A DNA stretch of 64,000 bases, from contig JAJDTI010000029.1 of the NCBI GenBank assembly GCA_022827245.1, forward strand, positions 61,047 to 125,046, read 5' to 3'. Made by a program: the position numbers and the translations under genes. Each line of letters begins with the position of its first letter. Positions within the stretch are counted from its first letter, which is position 1. This document shows positions 41,751 to 49,455 of the stretch, one piece after another. This DNA is from Pseudomonadales bacterium. Its GTDB lineage: Bacteria; Pseudomonadota; Gammaproteobacteria; Pseudomonadales; Azotimanducaceae. The notes under the pieces were generated by a model, which saw nothing but the letters and a program-made list of their open reading frames with translations, did no database searches and was not told the origin of the DNA.

Positions 41751-43154
41751 ATGGACCGCCGCACCAAGATCGTCTGCACGGTCGGGCCCGCCACGGCGGA
41801 CTTCGAGACGCTGTCGCGCCTGTACGAGGCGGGCATGGACGTGGTCCGGGTCAACATGTCGCATTCGGACCACGAGACGGCGCTGCGCACCATCAACTGG
41901 ATCAAGACGCTCAACCGGAAGATCAAGTTCCCGGTGCCCGTGCTGCTCGACACCCAGGGTCCGGAGATCCGCACCGGGGACACGGACACCGCCGTCACGC
42001 TGGAGCAGGGGGACGAGATCTCGCTGCGGGTCGCGGGCCAGATCGTGGACGGCGAGATCCACGTCAACTACCCGGACCTGCCGGCGGCGGTGGAGGCCGG
42101 CAGCGCCCTCACGCTGGACAACGGCCTCATCAACCTCGAGGTCATCGAGAAGAGCGCCGCGTGCGTGCGCTGCCGCGTCGTGGACGGCGGGCTCCTCGGG
42201 AGCCGCAAGCACGTCAACGTCCCGGGCGTGCACATCAACATGCCGTCGATCAGCGCCAAGGACCGCGACGACATCCTGTTCGGCATGGAGCACGACGTCG
42301 ACTACGTCGCGCTGTCGTTCGTGCGCTCCGCGGGCGACGTCATGGAACTGCGCCACCTGCTCGGGCGCAAGAACGCCTCGCTCAAGGTAATCGCCAAGAT
42401 CGAGAACCGGGAGGGCCTCGAGAACGCGGAGGAGATCGCGCGGGCCGCGGACGGCGTCATGGTGGCCCGCGGCGACTTGGGCATCGAGATCGACATCGCC
42501 GCGATGCCCAACGTGCAGCGCGAACTCGTGCGGACCTGCGCCCGGCTCGGCAAGCGCTGCATCGTGGCCACGCACCTCCTCGAATCGATGATCGAGAACC
42601 CGATCCCGACCCGGGCGGAGGTGACCGACGTCGCCAACGCGGTCTACGAAGGGGTCGATGCGGTCATGCTGTCCGGAGAGACGAGCGTGGGCCGCTATCC
42701 CGTGCGCTCGGTGGAACAGCTCTCGAAGATCGCGGTGGCGAGCGAGCGCTTTCCGGGGCTCGGCTTCGCCCGGGAACTCGAGACCGACACCGACAAGCAC
42801 CACCTCGCGGTGGCCGCCGCGGGGCTCGCGGAGTCGATCGCCGCCGCCGGGATCGTCGTCATCACGCGACGCGGCCTGATGGCGGACCTCGTCACGAGCT
42901 GTCAGCCTCCCCACGTGCCGATCTACGTGTTCACCAACAACAGCCAGGCCCGGCGTCGGCTGATGCTGAACCGCGGCGTCTACGCCTATCGGACCGCGTT
43001 CTCCACGCAGCCGGAGAAAACCATCCAGACCGCCCTCGGCGCTCTGCGCGACCGCGAGGGCATCGCCCCGGACGCGCGGGTCGTCGTGCTGTCGGACGTA
43101 CTCGCGGAAGCGCGGGTGGATGCTATCCAGATCCGGTCGGTGAGTGGGGGGTAG
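41751..43154 (+). CDS. pyk: Pyruvate kinase
   Basis: The protein has 467 residues. It is unmistakable: TKIVCTVGPA start, RVNMSHSDHE, LDTQGPEIRTGD, KIENREGLENAEEI, MVARGDLGIEID, and the active-site and K-site region VMLSGETSVGRYP. It converts phosphoenolpyruvate and ADP to pyruvate and ATP in the cytoplasm. The start follows TACCCT (41739-41744) by six bases and lacks a ribosome site, so the message may be leaderless. It lies only four bases after the helicase stop, so read-through from the SOS promoter is possible. The TAG stop is followed at once by a GGGACGGG hairpin. Confidence 0.97.
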   Translation: MDRRTKIVCTVGPATADFETLSRLYEAGMDVVRVNMSHSDHETALRTINWIKTLNRKIKFPVPVLLDTQGPEIRTGDTDTAVTLEQGDEISLRVAGQIVDGEIHVNYPDLPAAVEAGSALTLDNGLINLEVIEKSAACVRCRVVDGGLLGSRKHVNVPGVHINMPSISAKDRDDILFGMEHDVDYVALSFVRSAGDVMELRHLLGRKNASLKVIAKIENREGLENAEEIARAADGVMVARGDLGIEIDIAAMPNVQRELVRTCARLGKRCIVATHLLESMIENPIPTRAEVTDVANAVYEGVDAVMLSGETSVGRYPVRSVEQLSKIAVASERFPGLGFARELETDTDKHHLAVAAAGLAESIAAAGIVVITRRGLMADLVTSCQPPHVPIYVFTNNSQARRRLMLNRGVYAYRTAFSTQPEKTIQTALGALRDREGIAPDARVVVLSDVLAEARVDAIQIRSVSGG

Positions 43155-43175
43155 GGGACGGGCTTGTCCCGTCCC
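43155..43175. repeat. REP-like hairpin after pyruvate kinase
   Basis: GGGACGGG, loop CTTGT, CCCGTCCC: a perfect 8-bp stem starting directly after the TAG stop. Same stem and loop sizes as 11961-11981 and 62228-62248. There is no U-tract, so it is not a typical intrinsic terminator, though it may protect the 3' end. Confidence 0.55.
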
Positions 43176-43223
43176 GGCGCGACCGCCTGCGTGGCCTTCG
43201 ACACGGGGCACCACGAGCCTTGC

Positions 43224-43491
43224 GAACATCGCCCTAATCAACGCTGCGACGGGCCCGCGCCGCGTTTTCCACCGCCCGCCCACCGGCGCTCTTGTGTTCT
43301 GGGGGACCGCGCCCGTGGACGGCCCGTGGAAAACGCTCCCTGCTCTTGGTAGGGGTCGGTGGCTGAGCCCAGGAGATGGGCTGGGGGGTAGCCAGGCGTC
43401 GCGAACGGCATCCCTCCGTAACAGAACATCGCCCTTATCAATCAGGGGGCGGCTGTGGAGAGCGTCGCCGCCCCCGAAGAGAACATCGCCC
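43224..43491. repeat. Structured non-coding patch with GAACATCGCCC repeats and inverted repeats
   Basis: GAACATCGCCC occurs three times (43224-43234, 43424-43434, 43481-43491), each followed by variants of TTATCAA or ATTCCC. An 11-bp perfect inverted repeat, GCGTTTTCCAC at 43262-43272 and GTGGAAAACGC at 43326-43336, encloses further pairing (CCACCGGCGC against GCGCCCGTGG). Together with the adjacent transposase remnant this looks like the debris of REP/MITE-type elements. I see no gene in 43155-43490. Confidence 0.5.
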
Positions 43492-43496
43492 ATTCC

Positions 43497-43892
43497 CGGT
43501 GCGTGAACCGGGTGTTCGGGCGCGTGGGGCGGGTGCTGGCGGATCGGTTCCACCATGCGGTGAAACGTACGCCGACGGAGGTGCGTCGGGCGGTGGCGTA
43601 CGTGCTGCTGAACGCGCGCAAGCATTTCCGGCAGCGGCGGCGGCGGGTGCCGCCGGTGGTGCTGGACGGTGCGAGTTCCGGGTTGTGGTTCGACGGGTGG
43701 AAGGGGCGTGCGCCGCCGCTTGGCTGGTATGCGGACGCTGGTCGCGCCCGCGAAGTCGCGACGCCGCGGACCTGGCTGCTGTCCAGGGGTTGGCGGCGCA
43801 TCGGCCTGATCGATCCGGCGGAGGTGCCGGGGGTTTCGCGGGACCGTCCGGGTCACGTTGGGGGCACGGGCGCGCCGGCCTTGGCCGTGTAG
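43497..43892 (+). pseudogene. 3' remnant of a Y1/REP-associated transposase (RAYT)
   Basis: The fragment encodes VNRVFGRVGRVLADRFHHAV, then TPTEVRRAVAYVLLNARKHF, SSGLWFDGWKG and TWLLSRGWRRIGLIDPAEVP. This is the C-terminal half of the Y1_Tnp proteins (NRALGRRGxLFADRYHAR, YVLLNARKH, FDGW, TWLLxxGWRR). The N-terminal half with the HUH metal motif is missing, and the upstream sequence is the repeat patch. It is therefore an inactive relic. RAYTs are known to mobilise REP hairpins, which occur several times in this window. Confidence 0.75.
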
Positions 43893-43983
43893 AGCGGTCC
43901 CACCGGCTGTCGGCGCCGGCGTGGCTTGGTCGAGTTGACGCGTACGCGGTTGGCCCGTTGCTTCCGGACGAGCTTGCCGGCCT

Positions 43984-43992
43984 TGGTAAAAT
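43984..43992 (+). promoter_or_regulatory. Extended -10 promoter element for the MORN-kinase operon
   Basis: TGGTAAAAT combines an extended TGn with TAAAAT (43987-43992). Transcription would begin near 43999, about 23 bases before the ATG at 44022. No good -35 is seen, as expected for extended -10 promoters. Confidence 0.45.
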
Positions 43993-44010
43993 CGCCATCC
44001 GGTTTTCGAG

Positions 44011-44022
44011 TGTCACGTGACA
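44011..44022. promoter_or_regulatory. 12-bp perfect palindrome at the start codon
   Basis: TGTCACGTGACA is a perfect palindrome whose last base is the A of the ATG at 44022. There is no Shine-Dalgarno sequence here. It could be an operator over the leader; a chance occurrence is possible. Confidence 0.3.
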
Positions 44023-44942
44023 TGGGCTGCGTCTCGAAGGCTCCACGATTGTCGCTCCGACGGTGCATCGCGCTCGCGGCGGCGTTTCTTCTCGTCACCG
44101 CCGACGCGGCCACCCGCCGCATCGAACTGCCCAACGGCGACGTCTACGAGGGTGAGGTGGTGGACGGCGTCCTGACCGGGCAGGGCACCTACGTCAGCAG
44201 CCTGCACCGCTACGTTGGCGCGTTCCTCAACGGCAAGATGCACGGCGAGGGGACGATCTACTGGCAGGACGGCCGGGTGTTCGCGGGCCGCTTCGTGAAC
44301 GACCGGCGGCAGGGCCGCGGTCGCCTGGAATGGCCGGACGGCCGGGTGTTCGAGGGCGACTTCGTCAACGACAGCCGCGAGGGGAACGGGCGGCTCACCT
44401 GGAGCAACGGCGACGTCTACTCCGGGGACTTCCGCGCCAACCAGATCACCGGCAACGGGCGCCTCGCGTCGGCCAACGAGGACGTCTACGAGGGGGAGTT
44501 CCTGGAGGGCGAACGCTCCGGCTGGGGCACCCAGGCCTGGCAGAACGGCAACCGCTACGTGGGGGAGTGGCGCGCGAACGGGCGCGAGGGCATCGGCGCT
44601 TACTACTGGCGGGACGGCACCGTGTATCGCGGCGAGTTCATGGCCAACAAGATGCACGGCTACGGCGTGAAGAGCGTGCCCGACGGCGATCCGTACTTCC
44701 AGCAGTGGGCCGACGGCCAGCTCGTGCAGGAGACGGTGATCGCGGAGGACGCGCGGTGCCGCGTGACCCTCGACGGCGAGCCATGGATGTTCACGAGCGA
44801 CGAGTGCGTGAACGGCCGGGCGCACGGCTGGGGGACCGCCGTCCGGCTCGATGGCGAGGCGTACGTCGTCGGCGGACGGTTCGTGCTCGGCCACATGGTG
44901 CAGGGCGAGATCGGCTGGCTGAACGTGGCGGAACTGCCGTGA
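44022..44942 (+). CDS. Exported MORN-repeat protein
   Basis: The protein has 306 residues. ATG 44022 gives a signal peptide (SLRRCIALAAAFLLVTADA); earlier in-frame codons lie over the promoter. Eight MORN repeats of about 23 residues follow, from YEGEVVDGVLTGQGTY to YRGEFMANKMHGYG, each with the (Y/F)xGxFxxGxxxGxGxx pattern. A C-terminal region (residues 235-306) with two cysteines (DARCRV, DECVNG) ends the protein. MORN arrays bind membranes, lipids or proteins, usually as scaffolds. The stop overlaps the start of the Ser/Thr kinase gene (GTGA), so the two products probably act together across or at the inner membrane. Confidence 0.85.
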   Translation: MGCVSKAPRLSLRRCIALAAAFLLVTADAATRRIELPNGDVYEGEVVDGVLTGQGTYVSSLHRYVGAFLNGKMHGEGTIYWQDGRVFAGRFVNDRRQGRGRLEWPDGRVFEGDFVNDSREGNGRLTWSNGDVYSGDFRANQITGNGRLASANEDVYEGEFLEGERSGWGTQAWQNGNRYVGEWRANGREGIGAYYWRDGTVYRGEFMANKMHGYGVKSVPDGDPYFQQWADGQLVQETVIAEDARCRVTLDGEPWMFTSDECVNGRAHGWGTAVRLDGEAYVVGGRFVLGHMVQGEIGWLNVAELP

Positions 44943-47248
44943 TCACGATCCCCGGCTACCGGATTCACCGGGAGCTCGGGCGGCCGGGCGAGGGCGGGGG
45001 AGGAGAGCCGCGGTCGCCTGGCGCTCCGGGTGACGCGCGCGTCTACGTCGCCAGCGACCGGCAGTCGAACCGGCCGGTGGCGCTCAAGGTGATCGAGTTG
45101 GGCGGAGAGGCGGACCTCCACGCACGGGACCGGGCGTGGTGGCGCGCGCGCCGCGCCGCGCGACTCGATCATCCGAACACGGTGACGGTGTACGACGTGG
45201 ACGTCGCCGGTTCCGCGGTCTACGTGGCGATGGAGTACCTGCAGGGCGGGGATCTCCTGGCGCGGCTGCGCGAGGGCGTGTCCTTCGCGGACATCCTGCG
45301 CATCACCGAGCAGCTCGCGAACGCCCTCGATCACGCGCATGCGAAGGGATGCCTGCACGGCGACGTCACGCCGGCGAACATCCTGTTCCGGGACGTCACG
45401 ACCGCAGTCCTCGTCGATTTCGTCGGGGGGGCGCTGGCCGACCTCGAGCCGGGAACCGCGCCCGGCCGGGTGCGAATGGTGGGAACGCCCGGCTACATGA
45501 GCCCGGAGCAGGCCGCGGGCCGCGCGGTCGACGCGCGCTCCGACCTGTACGGGCTCGGCGTCGTCTTCTTCCAGATGCTGACCGGCGATACGCCGTATCC
45601 GCTCGATCATGACGGGGCGACGGTGGTCCGCCACCCCGCCGCCGCCGCGCCGCGGCTGCCGGAACGGTTCGCCGCCCTGCAGGACCTGGTGGACGGCCTG
45701 CTGGCCCCGCTGCCCGAGCGCCGCTTCCAGAGCGGCGCCGAGATCGTGCGGGCCCTCGACGCCGTGCGGTTCGAGGACGTGACGCCGCGGCCGGCCGTAG
45801 TGCGCGCGCTGGTGGCGACCGCGGAGATCGAGGTGCTCGCGGCATCCGTGCAACCGCGCCACGACGCGGCGCGGACGCGGCTCGACGAAGGGGCGCGCGC
45901 GCGCGTGCGGGTGGCGCCCGTGGCGGTCGGCGCGGCGCTCGTGCTCGCCGTGGTCACGGGCGGTTACTTCGGGATGACGCAGCCGGACGCCGCGACGGCG
46001 CTGCTCGCCCGTACCGGGCTCGCCGAACACCCGGAGGTGGAGCAGGCGTGGACCGCGGCCGAGGCCCTGCGCCGCGACCCCAACCAGAGCCTGGCCGCCA
46101 TCGTCGCCGCGTACCGGCGGGTCCTTGACAGGGCGCCGGGGCACGAGGGCGCCGGACTCGCGCTGTCGACCGTGGCCGCCACCTGGAAGAACGACATCGC
46201 GCAGGCGATCGAGTCGGAGGACTTCGCCATCGCCGAGGCGAAGCTCTCGGAGTCGCTCAGCATCTTTCCGGAGGACTCGGAACTCACGGTGCTGTTCGAG
46301 CGGGTTTCCGATCGGCGCCGGGCGGAATCGATCCTCCGGGGCGCGCGCGTGTTGCTCGCGACGCAGAGCATGTCCCACGAGCCCTCCGCGGCTGCCGCGA
46401 TCCAGGCCCTGCAGGAAGTGCTGCGCCGCTATCCGGGCAACGAGGAGGCGCGCGCCCGCCTGGACGAACTGGCCGGGCACTACACGGCCCTGGCCGAGAC
46501 GGCCGTGACGGAGGGCGACGTCACGGAGGCGATCAACAAGCTGGGCCGCGCGTCGAGCGCGACCCCCGACTATCCGGAACTCGCGCGCGTGCGGGAACTC
46601 ATCCGGCAGGCGGAAACCCTCGCCCAGGAGATCGAGGAAATGCTGCAGCGGGCCGGCGATCTTCGCGTCGCGGCGGCGCTCGTCGACCCGGGGGGAGCGA
46701 ACGCGGCGGAGATCTACTTCCGCGTCCTCGCCACGGACCCGGACAACGCCATCGCCCAGCAGGGCCTCGCCGAGGTGGCCGAGCAGGTGCTGGCGCAGTT
46801 CAGCGGATTGCTCGGAGACCGCGATCTCCCCCGCGCGCAGCATCTCCTCGACCGGGCTGTCGCCGTGGGTCTCGGCGAGACGACGGTCAACGAGATGCAC
46901 CTGCGGCTGGACGCGGAGGAGCAGCGGCTGGCGACGGTGGCGAGCCTGCTCCGCGAGGCGGAGGCGCTGTTCCGCGACGGCTACTTTACCGAGCCGGCGG
47001 ACGCCAACGCGGTCGCGAAGCTCCGGGAGGTGATCCGGCTGGACCCGGGCAACGCGCGGGCGGCCGCGTTGCTGACCCGGACCGCGGAGCGCCTCGCGAC
47101 GGTGGCCCAGGAAGCCTTCGACGCCGGCCTCGCTCCCGATGCGCGCTACTACCTGGACCTCGCCCTGACCGTCACGCCGGACGTCGACGCGTGGCGCGCG
47201 CTGCGGGACGCCTGGAGCGCGGAGCCGGAGCGCGCCGGGGGCGCGTGA
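44939..47248 (+). CDS. Transmembrane Ser/Thr protein kinase with TPR-like C-terminal region
   Basis: The protein has 769 residues from a GTG overlapping the MORN gene. The kinase domain spans residues about 7-290. The nucleotide loop is degenerate and carries a Gly-rich insertion; the ATP lysine is present (VALKVIEL). The catalytic loop is HGDVTPANILF, so the HRD Arg is Gly and the catalytic-loop Lys is Thr, and the DFG motif reads DFV. SPEQAAG stands for the APE region. One membrane helix (VALVLAVVTG region, about 325-345) separates it from a 420-residue part with repeated helical ADxx/LDPGNARA units (TPR-like) and Ala/Glu-rich helices. It may be a weak kinase or pseudokinase sensing through its exported part. 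Substrates are unknown. Confidence 0.85.
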   Translation: MITIPGYRIHRELGRPGEGGGGEPRSPGAPGDARVYVASDRQSNRPVALKVIELGGEADLHARDRAWWRARRAARLDHPNTVTVYDVDVAGSAVYVAMEYLQGGDLLARLREGVSFADILRITEQLANALDHAHAKGCLHGDVTPANILFRDVTTAVLVDFVGGALADLEPGTAPGRVRMVGTPGYMSPEQAAGRAVDARSDLYGLGVVFFQMLTGDTPYPLDHDGATVVRHPAAAAPRLPERFAALQDLVDGLLAPLPERRFQSGAEIVRALDAVRFEDVTPRPAVVRALVATAEIEVLAASVQPRHDAARTRLDEGARARVRVAPVAVGAALVLAVVTGGYFGMTQPDAATALLARTGLAEHPEVEQAWTAAEALRRDPNQSLAAIVAAYRRVLDRAPGHEGAGLALSTVAATWKNDIAQAIESEDFAIAEAKLSESLSIFPEDSELTVLFERVSDRRRAESILRGARVLLATQSMSHEPSAAAAIQALQEVLRRYPGNEEARARLDELAGHYTALAETAVTEGDVTEAINKLGRASSATPDYPELARVRELIRQAETLAQEIEEMLQRAGDLRVAAALVDPGGANAAEIYFRVLATDPDNAIAQQGLAEVAEQVLAQFSGLLGDRDLPRAQHLLDRAVAVGLGETTVNEMHLRLDAEEQRLATVASLLREAEALFRDGYFTEPADANAVAKLREVIRLDPGNARAAALLTRTAERLATVAQEAFDAGLAPDARYYLDLALTVTPDVDAWRALRDAWSAEPERAGGA

Positions 47249-47328
47249 CGGCCGGGCGGGCTTTTCGGTGAGCGTCGCGGGCCAACTCTGATAGGCTTCG
47301 CGCTCCGATCGGACGGCTGGCGGCGAAG

Positions 47329-48234
47329 ATGGGCGTACGGATTCCCTTCAGGCGGGACCTGGACTTCGAATACGGCGTGTCCGCGGCGGTGTCGCCGAAC
47401 ATCCGGCGGGTCGTCGCCAACAACCCCAGTCCCTTCACGCTCTACGGCACGGGGACCTACATCCTCGGTCACGGCAACGTCGCCGTGGTCGACCCCGGGC
47501 CGGCCGACCCCGCGCACATCGAGGCCGTACTGGCGGCCACGCGTGGCGAGACGATCACGCACCTCCTGGTCACGCATACCCACGCCGACCATTCGCCGGG
47601 CTGTGCGCTCCTGCGGGAGTCGTGCGATGCGCCCGCGTACGGGTACGGGCCGCACGGCGCCGGCAAGCTGGAGGAAGGTGTCGTCGTGGAGGAAGGCGGG
47701 GACATGGACTTCGAACCGGACGTGCAGGTGCGGCACGGGCAGGTGATCGAGGGCGACGGCTGGTCCGTCGAGTGCGTGTACACGCCGGGGCACACCTCGA
47801 ACCATGTCTGCTACCAGTTGCGCGAGGAGCGGGCGCTCTTCTCCGGCGACCACGTGATGGGCTGGTCGACGAGCATCGTCTCGCCGCCCGACGGCGACAT
47901 GGAGAACTACATGGCGAGCCTGGACCTGCTGCTCGAGCGGGACGACGCGCTCTACTGGCCGACGCACGGCCCCGCCATCACGGCGCCGAAGCCGCACGTC
48001 GAGGCGTTCATCGCCCACCGCATCGAGCGCGAGGAGCAGATCAAGGCGTGCTTGGCGGACGGCGTGCCGCGCATCGGCGAGATGGTGCCGACGATGTACG
48101 CGGACCTCCCCGAGTTCATGTATCCGGCGGCCGCGCGCAGCGTGTTCGCCGCCATGGTCTACCTCGTCCAGCGCGGCGAGGTGACCTGTCGCGGGGAGAT
48201 CGGCGTGGACGCGGAGTACGCGCTGCCGGGGTAA
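47329..48234 (+). CDS. MBL-fold metallo-hydrolase (LACTB2-like)
   Basis: The protein has 301 residues. The metal signature VTHTHADHSPG is clear, with downstream ligands in TPGHTSNHVCY, LFSGDHVMGWS and the C-terminal WPTHGP. The layout, including the two-helix C-terminal extension (IEREEQIKACLADG ... FAAMVYLVQRGEV), matches the LACTB2/beta-CASP-free group of hydrolases, some of which are RNases and others thioesterases or detoxifying enzymes. A TGATAGGCT element at 47289-47297 may be its promoter. It converges with the nuclease gene; a hairpin (48250-48275) lies between them. Confidence 0.85.
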   Translation: MGVRIPFRRDLDFEYGVSAAVSPNIRRVVANNPSPFTLYGTGTYILGHGNVAVVDPGPADPAHIEAVLAATRGETITHLLVTHTHADHSPGCALLRESCDAPAYGYGPHGAGKLEEGVVVEEGGDMDFEPDVQVRHGQVIEGDGWSVECVYTPGHTSNHVCYQLREERALFSGDHVMGWSTSIVSPPDGDMENYMASLDLLLERDDALYWPTHGPAITAPKPHVEAFIAHRIEREEQIKACLADGVPRIGEMVPTMYADLPEFMYPAAARSVFAAMVYLVQRGEVTCRGEIGVDAEYALPG

Positions 48235-48249
48235 AGGCCGGCGTCGCTG

Positions 48250-48275
48250 CCACCCCCGCCTTTTGCGGGCGGTGG
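48250..48275. terminator. Bidirectional terminator-like hairpin
   Basis: CCACCCCCGC, loop CTTTT, GCGGGCGGTGG: a GC-rich stem with one bulged base. It sits between convergent genes ending at 48234 (+) and 48286 (-). The T-tract is inside the loop, so it is not a textbook intrinsic terminator, but the position suits transcription ending from both sides. Confidence 0.5.
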
Positions 48276-48285
48276 TCGGAGCCGA

Positions 48286-49362
48286 TCAGGGCCGGCGTAG
48301 CAGCGAGACGACGCGTTCCTTGAGTTCGGCGCTCTCGTTCGCATCCAGGATCGACTCGCCTACCGCGGCCAGTTGCTCCCAGTCGGTGACCTCCTCGAGC
48401 AGCAGGCCGACCTCTTCGGCGCTTCTCGGGCCGAATCGCCGCGCCATCAAACGCTTCAGCATGGCGCGTTGGTGAGCGATACCCTCCGCATGGCCCTCCG
48501 CATGGCCCTCCGCGTGGCCGCTGGCCTTCGCCTCACGCCGCCACCCCTCGATCGTCTCGTCCAGCCTGGACGTCAGTACCGTTACGTCCTGCATCGCCAG
48601 CAGCTCCTCCATGCCCGGCAGGTTCAGATTGTAGCGTTCGCTCAGCCGTCTCAGCCATCGCGCGACCGTGTCCCCCAGATCGTCGTCGCCCAGGTTCCGG
48701 GCCGTGTCCCACAGCGGCGCGACGAAGTCCGCACCCTCCCGCGCGTACTCGATCCCGATGATCATCGACATCACGTTGCCCGGCATGTGCGGCCGGCCAC
48801 GGTGGGCGACGAAGTCGAGCGCCCAGTAGCCCCAGGGATAGAACGCTCCGAGTTCCGCCGGGATCGCCGGCGGCATACCTAGCGCTGGCGGCAGCTTCAC
48901 CAGCGCCGCCCCGGACGTCGGGGCGGTCCACCGCGACCGCCCGTTGTGCAGCACGATGCACAGCACCGGGCACGGTTCGCCATCCCGGATAGCCCCTTGC
49001 GCCTGGAGTTCGCGCACCAGTTCACCGCCCTGTTCCAGGAAGCGCAGCGCCATCTGGCCGTCGCGCCGGGACTGGAATTCCAGGTTCAGGAGCAGAAACG
49101 CCGGGTACCCCCGCGACCGTCCCGCTTCGGTGAAGGCGACCTGCCAGACCTGGTCGCCCCGCCGCAGCCGAAAGTCGCGCGTCACCCACTCCATCGAGAC
49201 CTTGCGCAGCGTATCGAGGTCCAGCGCGGCGATGAGTTCGTGTCGGAGCGGCCCGTGCGGCTCCGCCAGGTATCCCTGCAACATGTCGCGGAGCGTGCGC
49301 CGGTGACAGCACAGCGCCTTGTAGACGGGGTCGAATGGGAACCGCGGTGTGGCGTCTTCCAT
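48286..49362 (-). CDS. Rpn-family recombination-promoting nuclease / putative transposase
   Basis: The protein has 358 residues from ATG 49362; a GTG at 49371 is possible. The N-terminal PD-(D/E)XK-like part starts FPFDPVYKALCCHRRTLRDM, with VTRDFRLRRGDQVWQVAF and LLNLEFQSRRDGQMALRFLE. This is the D...(E/N)xxQ pattern of the Rpn/transposase_31 family. The C-terminal region is helical and includes a HAEG tetrapeptide repeated three times by 12-bp units (about 48489-48530). A DUF4351-like end (LEEVTDWEQLAAVGESIL) follows. Rpn proteins are DNases linked to horizontal transfer and phage defence. It lies 93 bases downstream of the histidine kinase gene on the same strand. Confidence 0.8.
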   Translation of the reverse strand: MEDATPRFPFDPVYKALCCHRRTLRDMLQGYLAEPHGPLRHELIAALDLDTLRKVSMEWVTRDFRLRRGDQVWQVAFTEAGRSRGYPAFLLLNLEFQSRRDGQMALRFLEQGGELVRELQAQGAIRDGEPCPVLCIVLHNGRSRWTAPTSGAALVKLPPALGMPPAIPAELGAFYPWGYWALDFVAHRGRPHMPGNVMSMIIGIEYAREGADFVAPLWDTARNLGDDDLGDTVARWLRRLSERYNLNLPGMEELLAMQDVTVLTSRLDETIEGWRREAKASGHAEGHAEGHAEGIAHQRAMLKRLMARRFGPRSAEEVGLLLEEVTDWEQLAAVGESILDANESAELKERVVSLLRRP

Positions 49363-49455
49363 GGGCGCCACCGTACGTGGGTCGGCGGTCGCGGTCGTTG
49401 GCCGAACTCTGGTTTACGTGTAGGACATTGCCGTCGGGGCAGGTGGGGGAGTCTC

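Noticed and set aside
43144..43506. Plus-strand frame between pyruvate kinase and the transposase remnant
   Set aside because: It crosses hairpins and direct repeats and has no family similarity; treated as non-coding.
41583..43856. Open frame of 757 codons antisense to pyruvate kinase
   Set aside because: Pyruvate kinase on the plus strand is unambiguous; the reverse frame is a shadow that also runs through the repeat patch.
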